From contig CM062379.1 in NCBI GenBank assembly GCA_031310005.1, forward strand, positions 4,650,001 through 4,714,000: a DNA stretch of 64,000 nucleotides, in the 5' to 3' direction. The DNA is from Dactylellina haptotyla. Lineage: Eukaryota > Ascomycota > Orbiliomycetes > Orbiliales > Orbiliaceae. Below the pieces are notes generated by a model that ran no database searches, was not told the DNA's origin, and saw nothing but the letters and a program-made list of their open reading frames with translations. The stretch's first letter is position 1, and the number at the start of each line of letters is the position of its first letter. Below, in pieces: positions 1 to 11,700 of this stretch. A program made the translations under genes and the position numbers.

Positions 1-2
1 TA

Positions 3-191
3 TCTTTTGCTCCGACTGAACCTGACGCTGATGCCGATATTCACACCCCTCACTCCGCCTTATATTCCTCGTCAGAAACCTCATCGTACGACCCCTCCTA
101 TGACTACCTAGATGCGTCTTTCGACCCAGCCGGCTTAGCATCATTAGAGCCTCAGCTATATATCAGATCGATGGCAGATCTTTTCCATTAG
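3..191 (+). CDS. C-terminal fragment of an unidentified protein (cut by left edge)
   Basis: An open frame enters from the left edge and ends at TAG 189-191, giving the last 62 residues. The segment is acidic and rich in Ser, Asp and Tyr, with a short hydrophobic-basic end (LYIRSMADLFH). It reads as the disordered tail of a larger protein, such as a regulatory protein, but no domain is visible and I do not recognise the family. The T-rich DNA that follows is consistent with a 3' untranslated region. The start and any introns lie outside the window. Confidence 0.5.
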   Translation, partial: SFAPTEPDADADIHTPHSALYSSSETSSYDPSYDYLDASFDPAGLASLEPQLYIRSMADLFH

Positions 192-994
192 ACGTGCAAC
201 GCGGGCTGTTGTCGTTGTCATTTTTTCAAGCTTTTAGGTGGATTTCATTTGACTTTAGGCGTATGGTAAAACCTTTTATTCCATTTTTTGTATATTCGTA
301 CGACGCGGGCTTGCTATCTGCATATCTTAATGATCATGTAACGAACAAATACACTAATATATTTCGCATCACGGCTCTTGAAATCTGTTTCGCTCACGTC
401 AAAATTTACTTTTTTTTTTTCTGTTTTCTGTTTTTCTTTTATTTAAGAGAGAAACCCTTGCGTGTTGGGTTTCAGTTTTTTATATTATTTATACTTTTTG
501 ATTTGGGGCCTTCTGTCATGTTGCGTATTCTTCATCGATCATTTCCGTGTCTTTTACTTCTTTTTGGTATCGATTGCTGCTCTCTACATTGCAAACTTTG
601 ATTTCGGCAAAAAAGAAAAGGTCAGGACGGTTATAGTAGAACTCAAGCTATTTATCTGAATAGGTTCTTTTGGAACTCAAATTACTATCAAGAACATTAT
701 ATAAAAATTCAACATCATATCCAAGTTCGTATCCCAATCGTGAATCATAGCTAGGAAAAATAAAAATAACATGATCAAGATATATACAAGTCTGATAAGG
801 TGAGATAAAACAATTATCAGAGAAAAGATCTGATAGGGTACTATTCCCCATCGTATAAACTGCGAAGACCAACATCAGCGATACTGTAATCCTCAACGGG
901 GCTTTGGAAAAGTATACCTTTCATCATCATCAATATGTATTACACCGTTGTGGTCTGGTTTCTCGGCTTTGACTATGGGAGAATCGTAATCAGA
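192..994. other. intergenic, no gene seen
   Basis: T-rich sequence, including a run of ten or more T near 410, fits the 3' region of the gene entering from the left. Short ORFs here are low-complexity Phe-rich readings of poly-pyrimidine DNA and were not accepted. Confidence 0.5.
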
Positions 995-1554
995 TTACTG
1001 GTTCCTGTTTGTCCGTGCATTCGATTGATGGCTCTCACATATATGAGCGGTCTGCTTAGACCCATACTCAGATTTTACTGCTTGTTTTGCAGATCTCACT
1101 GGTGTAGCGCTTGAAGTAGCTGATACCCGAGAAGTGCTTGCCACCTTCGAACCAGCTTTGTTGCTCTTAGAAGGCGTCTCCGGCATTTCTTCGTCGTCTA
1201 CTTCCTCTTCGTCACGATTCATTTGCGAGAGCTTTCGTTTTGCGGGTGTAGAAGTTTTGGAGACACCAGCACTACCTTTCCTAGGGGTAGAGGGTGATTT
1301 ACTGGTCTTTTTGATTTTTTGGAAGTGTTGTCTACGCGAGAACGGAAGGGTCGTCTTTTAGCATCTACCTGAATGTCGATACGGGATTTGGTTCGCTCTT
1401 ATTTGTCGTACCTGCAACCTTCTGCTGTGAATTCCATCCCCTGAGCTTGCATCTCTTTCGATACGTCCTCCCATTTCGGTAGCTGGCTGATATTCAGTAG
1501 TTTTATGATGGTAAGAAGGAGCCTGTGCTCGCTCTCGATGTTCCATGATGGCAT
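995..1554 (-). CDS. small Myb/SANT-like nuclear protein (cluster member 1)
   Basis: Two exons (1554-1412 and 1331-995) joined across an 80-bp intron (1332-1411, GTACGA...CGTAG, branch-like GCTAAA) give 159 aa. The N-terminal 50 residues show a Myb/SANT-like fold: an acidic start, a hydrophobic helix 1 (LLLTIIKLL), a Trp in helix 2 (PKWEDVSKEM), then helix 3 across the splice junction (AEGCRQHFQKIKK). The rest is a Lys/Ser/Thr/Pro-rich tail with an acidic patch (DEEEVDDEE). Such proteins are common in filamentous ascomycetes and are presumed nuclear and DNA-associated; the function is inferred from the fold only. Joining the exons restores the helix-3 motif, which supports the splice. An in-frame ATG at 1596 would add 14 residues. 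Confidence 0.72.
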
Positions 1555-2678
1555 GATTGGAGGATTTTTAAGGGTTTGGTCGGGTCTAGAATTCAAGGGC
1601 TCTGTTTTTTGTGAGGACGAGTTTTAGAGGGGGGGTGGGCGGTTGGAGAAGGCTATGGATAGGGCGATATAGGTTCTTCACTTGAAATATGCGAGCGAAT
1701 CCAGGCACTATACTATACTGCTTTCTCTTATGCGGGTAGCAGTGGTACTTGCCAACTATCGCGCTGAGATTTCGCTGGTGGACCAGTTATCGCAGGTTGG
1801 CTTCCAATCCCTGCAAGCTATTACAATTCCTATCCAGGAAATGAGCGGCCTGTCCGTGCAGTGATCCAGCAATGATCCTGCTTTCATAACATTTCCCGCT
1901 TCCGTGACGATGAACTACTGATAGACGGCTGCTTTCTGGCAAAGTGGAGTTCGTTGCTTATTGTGAATACCCGACGGCGTTCTGGACAAGGAGTCCACGC
2001 AAGGAGAACACACCAGAGAAAATCCAACAGTCAGGGTCAAAATCCCCCAAGCGAGCAGTGCAGCAGGCGCTGAGTTTGCGGCAGCTGTACCCCAAATACT
2101 GGCTGGCCAGTGGTCATGACCGGGGTCACCCATATGTGAAACATGAAGGCTCTCCTCCAGAGGGCGAGTGGTATGATGATTAGCTCTGCCCTGAACAACG
2201 GGGAGCGGGGCTGGACTAGTGCCCCCGAAGTTGTATGGTGGGCAGGGCAAACAGAAGGGGCAAAATCGCCCGTTCGCTACACCTTTTTCCCCTGAGTTGG
2301 GTGCTTTCCGTTCGCACGTTCACAGGGACGGTGTTCACAGCCAATCATCCGAATGAGAGAGGCTGGTGAGGTACGCATGTCCTTTGGAATACATGCAATC
2401 CGTCCGCGTATATGAAGGGAGCCCGTGGGACGTCCTGCGGTGAGGAAATGTTGTGTTGTCCTACAGCAGTAACTGCCAAACTATCACAATCCTTCGACAG
2501 TTTATTACAGTTGGAGACGCCTCATCCGTTTATTTATTTTATATCGCACAAGACACTTAAAATCCAGTCGAATACCTGGCTCAGACAACTGTTTCTCTCA
2601 CGGGCACTCTCGATTCATAATTTCTAAAAAAAATTCAATTTGACGTTTGTACACCCGGTCATATAGCGAACATTCGAC
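1555..2678. other. intergenic, no convincing gene
   Basis: Divergent upstream region between two Myb-like genes. Overlapping ORFs on both strands near 1,915-2,250 have no recognisable domain and oppose each other. No RNA gene was recognised. Confidence 0.4.
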
Positions 2679-3314
2679 ATGCCTGCCAAACTCACACATA
2701 CTCAAGAGGCTTCATTTCTCCTCGACATTATTAAGCACTCTGACCTGAAGTCGGTACGTAAAAAGCAAACCTATACTAAACCCCCTTCCATAAAATTATC
2801 TTGTTGAATATCTCTATTAACCCGCTTTTAGATCAATTGGCAGGCCATCGCGGACAAGAAAAAGATCAAGAAGGGCGCTGCCCAGATGCGATACCAACGC
2901 CTAAAGCAAGCTATTGAAAAAGCCGAGGCAGCAGAAGCCGGGATCATACTCCCAGAAGGGCCTAGAAGTGATGGCGAAGAACCCTCCCACCAGTCTCTAG
3001 TATCCCATAGTGCTCCCGTAACTCCAAAGAAACCGAGAGCGAATAAAGTCGAGAAACCAAAAACCCCTTCGACTGGCAGGAAGAAGAAGGTCGCAATCGA
3101 TACGAGCATGATCTCACCACATATCAGCATGATCTCAACAACATCAATGTCCGCTTCGCCTATGCAACAGAGCATATCGCCCATGCAGCAGAGTGTGTCC
3201 CCCGCGCCAGCTCCAATAATCAAAATGGAGGCGCAGGAGTACATGCCAATCCACCAGACGACACCAGTTGCGACCCCAATGCTACACCAAAATATGGCAG
3301 GTATGCCATACTGA
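2679..3314 (+). CDS. small Myb/SANT-like nuclear protein (cluster member 2)
   Basis: Exons 2679-2753 and 2832-3314 (78-bp phase-0 intron, GTACGT...TTTTAG) give 185 aa. The start MPAKLTHTQE leads into helix 1 (FLLDIIKHSDL). After the intron come helix 2 (INWQAIADKKKI) and helix 3 (GAAQMRYQRLKQAIEKAE). The tail holds a basic stretch (TPKKPRANK, STGRKKK) and then a Met/Ser/Gln/Pro-rich region with repeated SPMQQS. Exon 1 is exactly 25 codons and the intron is phase 0, as in the neighbour at 3638-4181, so the two are paralogues. The predicted role is a nuclear DNA- or chromatin-binding protein; the partner and target are unknown. Confidence 0.82.
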
Positions 3315-3637
3315 GCGTATCCGCCAACCGTTAGATTGCTAGAATCTCGTTTCCATTTGGCGTTTCGGACAGGTTTCGGCAATAGGCCTTGTATCATAGC
3401 ATCTTCCTTTGTGTTTTGTTTCGAACAGCGGATTTTTGGGTTAGAAATGCATGTAGTATGAGTGATTATATATTTTAAAGAATCAGGAGAGCCTCGAGGG
3501 CTCGGTATTAGATTAGAAATATTATCTTTCAATTCCCTAACACTTGATATTTATTTTTCTGCGCGCACGAAGACTTCAAATAAAAGACAAGTAGAGCGGC
3601 TCAGTACGTTTATGGATCTTAATCAAAACCCTTCCCA

Positions 3638-4181
3638 TTACTCATAGTACTCTGATTCCTCGCTCCCATCATTCTCCATTTTGAAAGACGCCTTTGGCTT
3701 CTTTCCTCTGTTCCTCTTCGAAAACGCACGCTCTTCCACATCCAGCTTGTCAACCTCGAAACCACTACTCTCGTTGACAGCCGATACCTTTTTCACGTCC
3801 TCTTCTTCTTCCATTTTAGCCTTCTTAGCCCTGCTCTCGGGGTACAACTGCTTTTTGCTCCGTTTATTTCGTCTCGTGGGTGATGTAGTAGACGAGATAT
3901 TTTCATCAGTATTGACGTTATTTAGTTCCGATTTAAGCGCGTCCTTGATATTTTTGAAGCGGCAATAGGCGCTGTGAGGAGTGATACCATGTTCTGCGCC
4001 AATAGCTGCGTAATCCACCTGCTTGTGTTGGTCACCAGTTAGTTATTGATAGTTATCGCCAAATACAGGAAAGGTTTTGGGGTGGGTAGTGAAAGGTAAA
4101 ACTGACCTTTTGTAACTCAGAGTGCTTGATCACAGATACGAGAAATGGGCCTTGATGCTCAAATCTCTGCGTAGCTTTCAT
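3638..4181 (-). CDS. small Myb/SANT-like nuclear protein (cluster member 3)
   Basis: Exon 1 (4181-4107, 25 codons) and exon 2 (4018-3638) are separated by an 88-bp phase-0 intron (4019-4106, GTCAGT...AAGCAG), giving 151 aa. Helix 1 ends VIKHSELQK, helix 2 is VDYAAIGAEHGI and helix 3 is PHSAYCRFKNIKDALK. The tail alternates basic (RRNKRSKKQ, KRNRGKKPK) and acidic (MEEEEDVKK) blocks and ends DGSEESEYYE. Exon 1 length, intron phase and the IKHS motif match member 2. The pair is convergent, with about 320 bp between stop codons. An ORF on the opposite strand is a shadow. Confidence 0.8.
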
Positions 4182-6744
4182 CTTGATGCACGGACTTTTG
4201 GTTATCTTTCTAAATGGATTCCAACCGTGGGGAAGTTCTAGGCTAGTTTAACGGTGGCCGTATTGTGAATCGTATTTGTAAAGCCGAAAACGATTAAAAA
4301 ATATATTTACAAATTCGATGTTTTAGTTGTCTCGTGTGTTTGACAAGGATTTGGTGAATACGTAATACTGTGTGTCTTGAAGCGTTCTCGAAATATCCAC
4401 TTTTCACTGGTGACGAAGGTGCTATACTAGTCTGGTGTTAAAGCAAAATGAGAGTATTTGAAGGCGTGATAAAACCTGGTACATATCCTTAGCTTTTCCT
4501 ATATTCAGGCGGATGACGGAAGAATTCTCTCACTTAATCTCACAAAAATGCCTGAAATTGTTAACTTGCTCCTCCCGAGATGAACAAAGTGAATCAAATT
4601 GATACAACAATATGATATTAGTCTAATTTCTCATGTATTTGGTCAGTTGCGGGCGACTAAGAGGCCTACGCTTAGTAGCTCTAGATCTTATTATAAAAAA
4701 AGAAGTGTTTTGCTTTTCTCTGATCAATGCGATGACAAACTCCACAATGCCTAAAACGTCACTTAATATGCTCACTGACGCCAGTTTAGCCACCAGAATA
4801 TCAGCTTCACGATTCTCAGCCGTCCCTGTTTTTTTTGGGAAAGAGAACTGCGCAACATGTTTGTAGCTTCTAACCCCACTCACTTTGGTTCCATCGAACT
4901 CTCTAGTGAGTAGATGCACCTGCAAGTAGGTAATACTAGTACTTGGTGGACGAAACCAAGTTGGCAAATGCAAACAGTAGGTTAAAATATCAAATGCATT
5001 TTGACTCCGTAGTGACGATTATACGTATACATAAGCCGATATCGGATGGATCGTTGATGTCGCCGTTTACCTAGGATCTAGTAGATGAAGCGCGTGATTA
5101 TATATTCTCATCGTATCGACAGCCATCTCTGGAGATGCAACCAATCACGTTGGCAATTTACATGGTAACCGGTCTCGAAGATCGAATCCGATAGGCTAGT
5201 CTCCAAGATTTTCGGCTTAAGTGGCGATAATGAATCATGCTTGTTATCAAAACAAGGATTCGAAGCAAGAACCAGGAAATTCGAATAGCAACAATCTGAT
5301 TATCGGTCTTCTTTTGAAACTAGGGGTATGTATTGGAGTCTTTGGAATGGCTTCATCTCTCACCTATGAGAAGTTTGCTAAATAGCCGTGCCGCATCCCG
5401 CAGCAGAATAGATGTGCTTGACGAGTGGAACCGAACGGGTTCCAGACCGCCAGTTGCAATTGACTAACTTGAATGTTACGTTTTCGTCCAATGTCTCTCG
5501 CATCCTTGTCGGTTTAGATTGTACATGTACATATATGTTATAACTTCCAGCTACTATCCATGGACCCATCAAATCAAAGTGGGGGATTGATATGCATATG
5601 CAGAATATGGTATAGTTGATACTAACGGCTAAGATAATGATCCCGCCATTGCGACATCACCCGCTTTGGCATTTGCGCCCCTCATTGCCCCTCACTGCCC
5701 CTCATTGCCCATGCTTCCAATATTTTTGAACGCAGATACAGAGATCCCTGCCTTCGGAACTACTGTTGAAGGCTCCGAGCATAGCCGTGAGAAAGACGGC
5801 TTAACCCCATGGCTTCCTTGTGACCATCGGACGGGACAAGAAAACCAAGCGCTACGAGCCGTTCTATGGCCCCATCTTGTACGGCTGCTGCTTTTCATCT
5901 TTAGAGACTATCGCAATAGAGTGGGAGCCCGGAGGGACTCGAAAGGCGGTTGGGTTGAATGGCGAAAAATCCAACATGCAACATTCTCCAGTTGGCCACT
6001 TTCGTTCTCGCAAGCTTGCAGCTTGCATGAGCAGGGATATCGGGCAGCCGCTCATCCATGTGATCTGTTGCATTAATTGCCCGGAGCCAATTTGCACATG
6101 TACCTCTTAACTGTGGTGCATTCCTTCGGGAAGGTTCCTAGTATGCCTCCCGAGCCATCTTCGGGGAACACTCTAGTTGGAAATACAACAGGCAACACGA
6201 TCCAGAGGAGTTGACAAGAATTCGCTCCAAAATCTTGAGAGGAATTGAGACGTCTACGAATATAATAGATGCTATAGTCAAAATTGAGGATATCTTCGAA
6301 GAACTTAGAATATAAGAGGCAAATTAAGAGAGAGCCAGATGTGCAAAAGAAGATTGCGGAGGAGCTCCAGGGCATGACACACAAGTTGGAACTTGTGTAT
6401 ATAAACCGCTCCTGACTTCCACAAAATTCAGATATAATCGACATTACTGAATCGTACAATCTTCTTAGGAGTAAAACTCTGGTTTTGCTATTCAATTTAA
6501 TATCCATACCGATTGGTTTTCTTGAATACCGCCAAATACCTGAGATCTGTCCTACGTCGAGCACTGAAATTTCTTCGCTGCCTACAGTTTGTGAGACCAA
6601 GACAAGAGACCGAAGGTGAGCTTAGATTGCTAGTATCGTGTTAAGCCCTTTCATAAATTCAACTTCTTTATCAAAACTGTCATCTACTACCAGAGACTGA
6701 ATCTTACTGTAAAGGCTTTTTTTTTATCTAGTTGCAACCTTAAG
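4182..6744. other. 2.5-kb gene-poor stretch with degraded coding remnants
   Basis: No intact gene is supported. Short opposing ORFs occur at 4,623-4,973 and 5,666-6,110 without a recognisable domain. A 10-bp unit (GCCCCTCAYT) is repeated three times at 5,677-5,706. The best sign of former coding is the two-frame remnant at 6,217-6,415. Confidence 0.4.
6217..6415 (+). pseudogene. possible degraded gene fragment
   Basis: Two neighbouring plus-strand segments in different frames read like amphipathic helices: 6217-6315 (ending KIEDIFEELRI) and 6329-6415 (DVQKKIAEELQGMTHKLELV). The frame change and stops between them suggest a decayed gene. The family is not identified. A long ORF on the minus strand covers the same bases but has no domain signal. 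Confidence 0.22.
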
Positions 6745-7141
6745 ATGGCACCCATTAACGTGACCGATTCTGATACCGTTCGCTTCCTTTTATTATGTAT
6801 CGACAAATGCGAGTAAGTAACGAACATGAATTTACTTCTTTCATAGACCCACATCTCTAACATGTTCAAACGATCGTAGTACCAAAGCCATTGATTATGA
6901 GGAAGTCGCTGAAACGGCCGGCTTGAATGGTTACAAAGCCGCTTATAAAAAGCTTTGGGATCTTAAGAATAAACATCTCGCGAAGAACGAAGATGCCTCA
7001 AAGAAGTCACGGGCCAAATTGGAGAAGAACCGCTCTCCAAAGTCCTCCCCCAAAAGGAAGAAGCAGAAGCAAAATATCGAGCCTAAGGAAGAGAAAGAGG
7101 AGGGACTTTTCATCTTAACCGCTAGTGAGGATGAGACATGA
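6745..7141 (+). CDS. small Myb/SANT-like nuclear protein (cluster member 4)
   Basis: Exons 6745-6812 and 6880-7141 around a 67-bp intron (GTAAGT...ATCGTAG) give 109 aa, the shortest of the cluster. Helix 1 is TVRFLLLCIDKC, helix 2 IDYEEVAETAGL and helix 3 GYKAAYKKLWDLKNK. The tail is strongly basic (SPKSSPKRKKQKQ), then acidic (EEKEEG), ending TASEDET. The intron sits between helix 1 and helix 2 as in members 2, 3 and 5, but in phase 2 instead of phase 0. The codon split across the junction (GA+T) restores Asp and an open frame. Confidence 0.75.
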
Positions 7142-7696
7142 AATCGGTGCTAATTTTGATTAGCCTTGGCCATCTTCGAGTCAAATATGATAAAATAGCG
7201 CTTAGTTTTTACTTTTGTTTATTTTTTATAAAATCGACAAATGTAGTAAAAAACTGCTTTGTCATTGTAATTGAAATGCCAATAAATCCATATTTGGGCA
7301 CGATTCCGTATCTTCGGTTGCCAGTGATGCCTCCCGAGCTCCGCCTTGTGCACGGTGCAAGCTCCAGGTTTAGGACAAGCTTGGTGTATAGGTACATATT
7401 CGACTATACGAGAATTACTTGGAGACTAATAGAATACACATGCCTGTTTATCCTAGACTTTTTCTCCAAGCATGAGCACCAAAATTTATATAAACCCCTC
7501 TTTTTCTTTGAAAGATATTTAACCACTGCCAGAAATATCTCGTTTCCTCCGTTTGAACTGCATTTTCTATCAGACCAAACATAGTTTTATTGCCATAGCA
7601 AAACTATACCTACTGGTTTCTCCATATTCCATAATAACTATCTCACAAGCTACTGTACTCCTTTCTTACGGCCTGGTCAAACAATAGTTTACTAAA
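7142..7696. other. intergenic between two tandem Myb-like genes
   Basis: AT-biased sequence. An open frame at 7,138-7,584 is Phe/Leu-rich with no domain and overlaps the 3' region of the upstream gene, so it was not accepted. Confidence 0.4.
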
Positions 7697-8308
7697 ATGG
7701 CACCCACCAATGCTTCGGTATTGTCTCCTTCTAAAGAAAAGCCTTACGAATCCTTTGCGAAGAAAACGAAAAGTGTCGAAGTCCTCGTCACCGTGTTACT
7801 TAGTACCAAGAAAGCAGATGCATTTGGTCTAGATGTAAGCCTCCCAAGTTGCCCCATCTCGGAAATCTATTTTAATTGTTGTGTATATCACTAATTCTTA
7901 CTTTCACATGCTTAGTCTGCACAAGTTAACTGGGACCTAGTTGCTCGCCGTCTCAGTCTTAAAAGCGCAAAGGTCGCTTCTACCAGATTCGGACAGGTAA
8001 AGAAGGAGTTGCTTGAATGTTCTGCAGCAATGAACACGCTCTCTAAGCAACAGAAGCCTTCAGACGAAAGCGAAGGGGAGCTTACACCCCCGGAAACACC
8101 GGTCAAGGCCGCTAGAGCTCCGGCAACCCCAAGGAAGAGTCCTAAGGTGACCAAAGCGAATACCCCACGACGTCGGGGACGGCCACCCAAAAATCAAAAA
8201 TTGAAGCAGGTAGAGGAGGAGGTAGAGGAGGAGTTACCGATAGCGGAGCGGGAAGAAGAAACTCCTAGTGAGGGCGAACAAAGTACTGACGCCGATGTGT
8301 TTGCATAA
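7697..8308 (+). CDS. small Myb/SANT-like protein with an AT-hook-like motif (cluster member 5)
   Basis: Exons 7697-7834 and 7916-8308 around an 81-bp phase-0 intron (GTAAGC...GCTTAG) give 176 aa. Helix 1 is VEVLVTVLLSTKKA, helix 2 (after the intron) VNWDLVARRLSL and helix 3 SAKVASTRFGQVKKELLE. The tail carries TPPETPVKAA and TPRKSPK phospho-site-like repeats, a PRRRGRPPKN segment that matches the RGRP core of AT-hooks, then Glu-rich blocks. An AT-hook binds the minor groove of AT-rich DNA, and the gene lies only 330 bp from the AT block at 8,641. Whether that proximity has functional meaning is speculation. Confidence 0.8.
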
Positions 8309-8640
8309 AAAAAACGGATGGCTGGGTGAAATGTGCGCAAGTTGGTGTGTTTAGTTTGTGGTTATCGTTTGCTTTTCGAGGTTTGATTTCACCATTTCTG
8401 CAATGTTGAGATATGTTGGGTTGGGGCTATTCTTACATGTTAGCTTTGGAATATGATGTAATATCCTTTAGTTGCGGGATCTAGTCAATAAAGTATGCTA
8501 CAATTTTAAAAAATGAAAGATTGTGCAACAAACGCCATAGCAGTATCCTGTGAATCGATAGTAGACAATTGAGGTGGGTGGGGGTGCTAATCCTAAGAAG
8601 GCTGAATGAATTTCTCGCGCATGCTTGTTAGTTATTGTTA
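8309..8640. other. 3' flank of Myb-like gene 5, left border of the repeat block
   Basis: Normal base composition with no ORF of note. It ends in ATTGTTA (8,634-8,640), which is repeated just outside the right end of the block (20,458-20,464). Confidence 0.5.
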
Positions 8641-8767
8641 TGAGAGGAAGTCGATGATTTCATTAAGAAGCTATCTACATCATTTCTTCTATATAGAGAT
8701 CCTCCGAATGAGCCAAATATCTAATCTACTACATAATCTGATTAAGATTTTCACTAATGTATTATTA
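8641..8767. repeat. left 127-bp terminal repeat of the old element
   Basis: It aligns without gaps to 20331-20457. Its outer (left) part keeps G and C, while its inner (right) part has A or T where the partner has G or C, for example TCTAATCTACTAC against TCTGATCTGCTAC. Confidence 0.8.
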
Positions 8768-11700
8768 CTCTTATTTAAAAACATTATTAAATATATTTAT
8801 TCTAAAACCCCTACCTATATTCATTTTTTAATAAATCTATTTTTATTCTTAATATAATAGTTATTATATTTGATAAGATATAGATAGAAAGCATTTTTTA
8901 ATATAAAATTAGTTTTATAGAATAGGTATAAAAATAAATTTATAAATATATTAATATTAAATATAAAAGTTATTTTAAATATAAAAAATATAATTAATTT
9001 AATTATAATATAAATTTTTTAAAATTTGTTTTTTATAAATAATTTAATTAAAAAATTAATTAGTATAATATTAGTAAATATTTTATAAATAATAATCCTT
9101 TTATTATCTACTTATTGGTTAATAAATTTTTCAATTATTATAAAATATTTAAAACTTATTAATATATTAAAATTAATAATTATGTTATATATGGATTTAT
9201 TATTATAAAAAAAGGCAGATTTCTTATTAAATGCAAGGCCTAAAAATATTAATATATTATAATATATTTAAATTAATTTTTTAATATAATATAATATTAA
9301 TATATATTTAATTTTATAAAATAAGGTAGTAATTTTTAATTATTTAATAAATTTTTATAAAATTAAGTTTCCTCTAATAAAAATAAGGTAATTAAAAGTT
9401 AATAAACTATTAAAATAATTTTTTAAAAATATTAGTATAACTTTTAATAAAAAAATTAAAAAAATTTAATAAATAGTATAAATTAATATCTATAATAATT
9501 AAGATATATTGGTAAAAATTTATTAAAATTATTATATATTATTTCTATAAATTAAAACTATATTAGTATATATATATTAGAATATAAATAATATTAGAAT
9601 AAATATAGTTTAATATATATATTAAAACCAGTTTTCTATTTAAATATTTTTAAAGGATAAAACCAAATTATTATTTATAATATTAAAAGTTTTAAATTAA
9701 TTTGTATTAAATATATATATAAATAAAATTTAAAAAGAAAAATATTTTTAAAATAATCTTTATATAATAAATTTAATTAAATATAATATTATAATTAAAA
9801 TTTTAAATAATAACAATATTTATATAAAAGAAATTTAATCTATTTTTTAATCTTAAATTCTTTTTAAAAGCTTTTAAAAAGATAATTTATTTATTAAAAT
9901 TTATAAAAATAAATTATTTATATAATATATAAAATAAATTTTATTTTTAAATTAAAAATAATAATTTTTAAAATTTTTAAAAATTAAAATTTTAAAATAA
10001 TCATACAATTTTAATATTAAAATCTAATAACTTATTTAAAATTATATAAAACTTTAAATAATCTCTATATTTTATTATCTTTTAACCAAAATAAGGTAGA
10101 AATCTTATATATATATTTATTTATATATTATTATTTAAAAAGTAATAATAAAATCATATTGCCAGATTCTTAATTTATTTTTAATAATAATGGATATAAA
10201 GATTTTAAATATTTAAAATTTAACAATAAAGGTATATAATAATTAGAAATTAATTTTTAATTATTTATCATTATATATTATAAATTTTACTTTATATTTA
10301 ATAATATTACCATTTTTATCTATTTTATAATTAAATATTTATTTAAAGAAAATGATTTTAACTTTAAATAGAATAGAAGAAATAATTTTATATATTTTAT
10401 TAATTTTAATAACATTAAGCTTATTATCTATTACTTTTAAAAATTTATTTTTATAAAATAAAAAAGATATTTATATAATAATTAAATAATATAAATTTTA
10501 AAGTTCTAAAAATAGGTAATATCTATATTATTATAGTTATAATAATAGGTATTATATTTTTAAATTAAACATATTTATAAATTATTTTTGAAATTATAGG
10601 TAGATAAATTAGTAATATTCTTTTTAATATATTTTTAAAAATATTAATAAAAATAATAATTTATTAAAGATGATGTCTTTTTATATAATATTTTATTTAT
10701 AATTATATTAAAAATTTTCTATATATTCTTTAATATAAAATAATTAAAAATATATATTTAATAAATCTAAATTTAAATTTTTATATAATTAATTAAGAAT
10801 ATAAACTTATATATTATAATTTTAAATTTTTAAATTATTAATATATAGTTTTTATTTATATAAAGCTTTGTATGGGGATATTTTAAATTTAAAAAATATA
10901 TTAGGAAATAGTTATAAATATAATTTATAATTAAAATTATATTATTTTAGAATTTGAAAAATAAATTGGAATAAAGTAATATTAAATTGGTCTTATAAAT
11001 AATAATTTATATAATTTTTTAATAATTTATATAATTTTTTGTTTAGAGAATTTATATCAATAGTATATAATTAAATATATATTTAAATAATATTATTATT
11101 TTTAGAATTTTTAGTGGTATTAGAATCTAATTTACTATTATTTATATAAATTTTTTTAATTTATAATTATATTATTTTTAATAAATATTTTTAATAAAAT
11201 AATATATATAAAGCATTAGATTTTTCTTTTAAAAGATATATCCAGAACATATATATATATTAATTTATAATAACCATATAATATTAATTATTATTAATAT
11301 TAAAATCTTAGATATTTGAAAAATTAATAAATATTTGTTTAAGGGCTTAGTAATTTTAATAAAAATAATATATTAAAACTCTCTTTTAATAATTTTAAAT
11401 ATATAAAAATATATATTTAATTTTTCTTTAACATTTAAATTTATAACTATAATAAATAATATATCAATAATATATTAAAATATATATTTAATACAATAAT
11501 ACTATAGAATTTTTAAATTAATATTTATAATAATAAATCTAATAAAGCCATTTAATAATAATTTAATAGAAGAATTTAAAAATTATATATAAATTCTATA
11601 ATATTTAAAATATAAACTATTTTATTTTTAATTAATTTATAAATAATAATCTTCTTTAATTTCTTATTTATTATATAAGCCTTATTAATAAAAAAAATAT

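Noticed and set aside
1915-2250. 111-codon minus-strand ORF with a hydrophobic stretch, opposed by a 79-codon plus ORF
   Set aside because: Neither reading has a recognisable family; kept as intergenic.
4623-4973. 116-codon minus-strand ORF with an amphipathic segment
   Set aside because: Weak resemblance to N-terminal helices of fungal STAND proteins, but no downstream NACHT or repeat domain.
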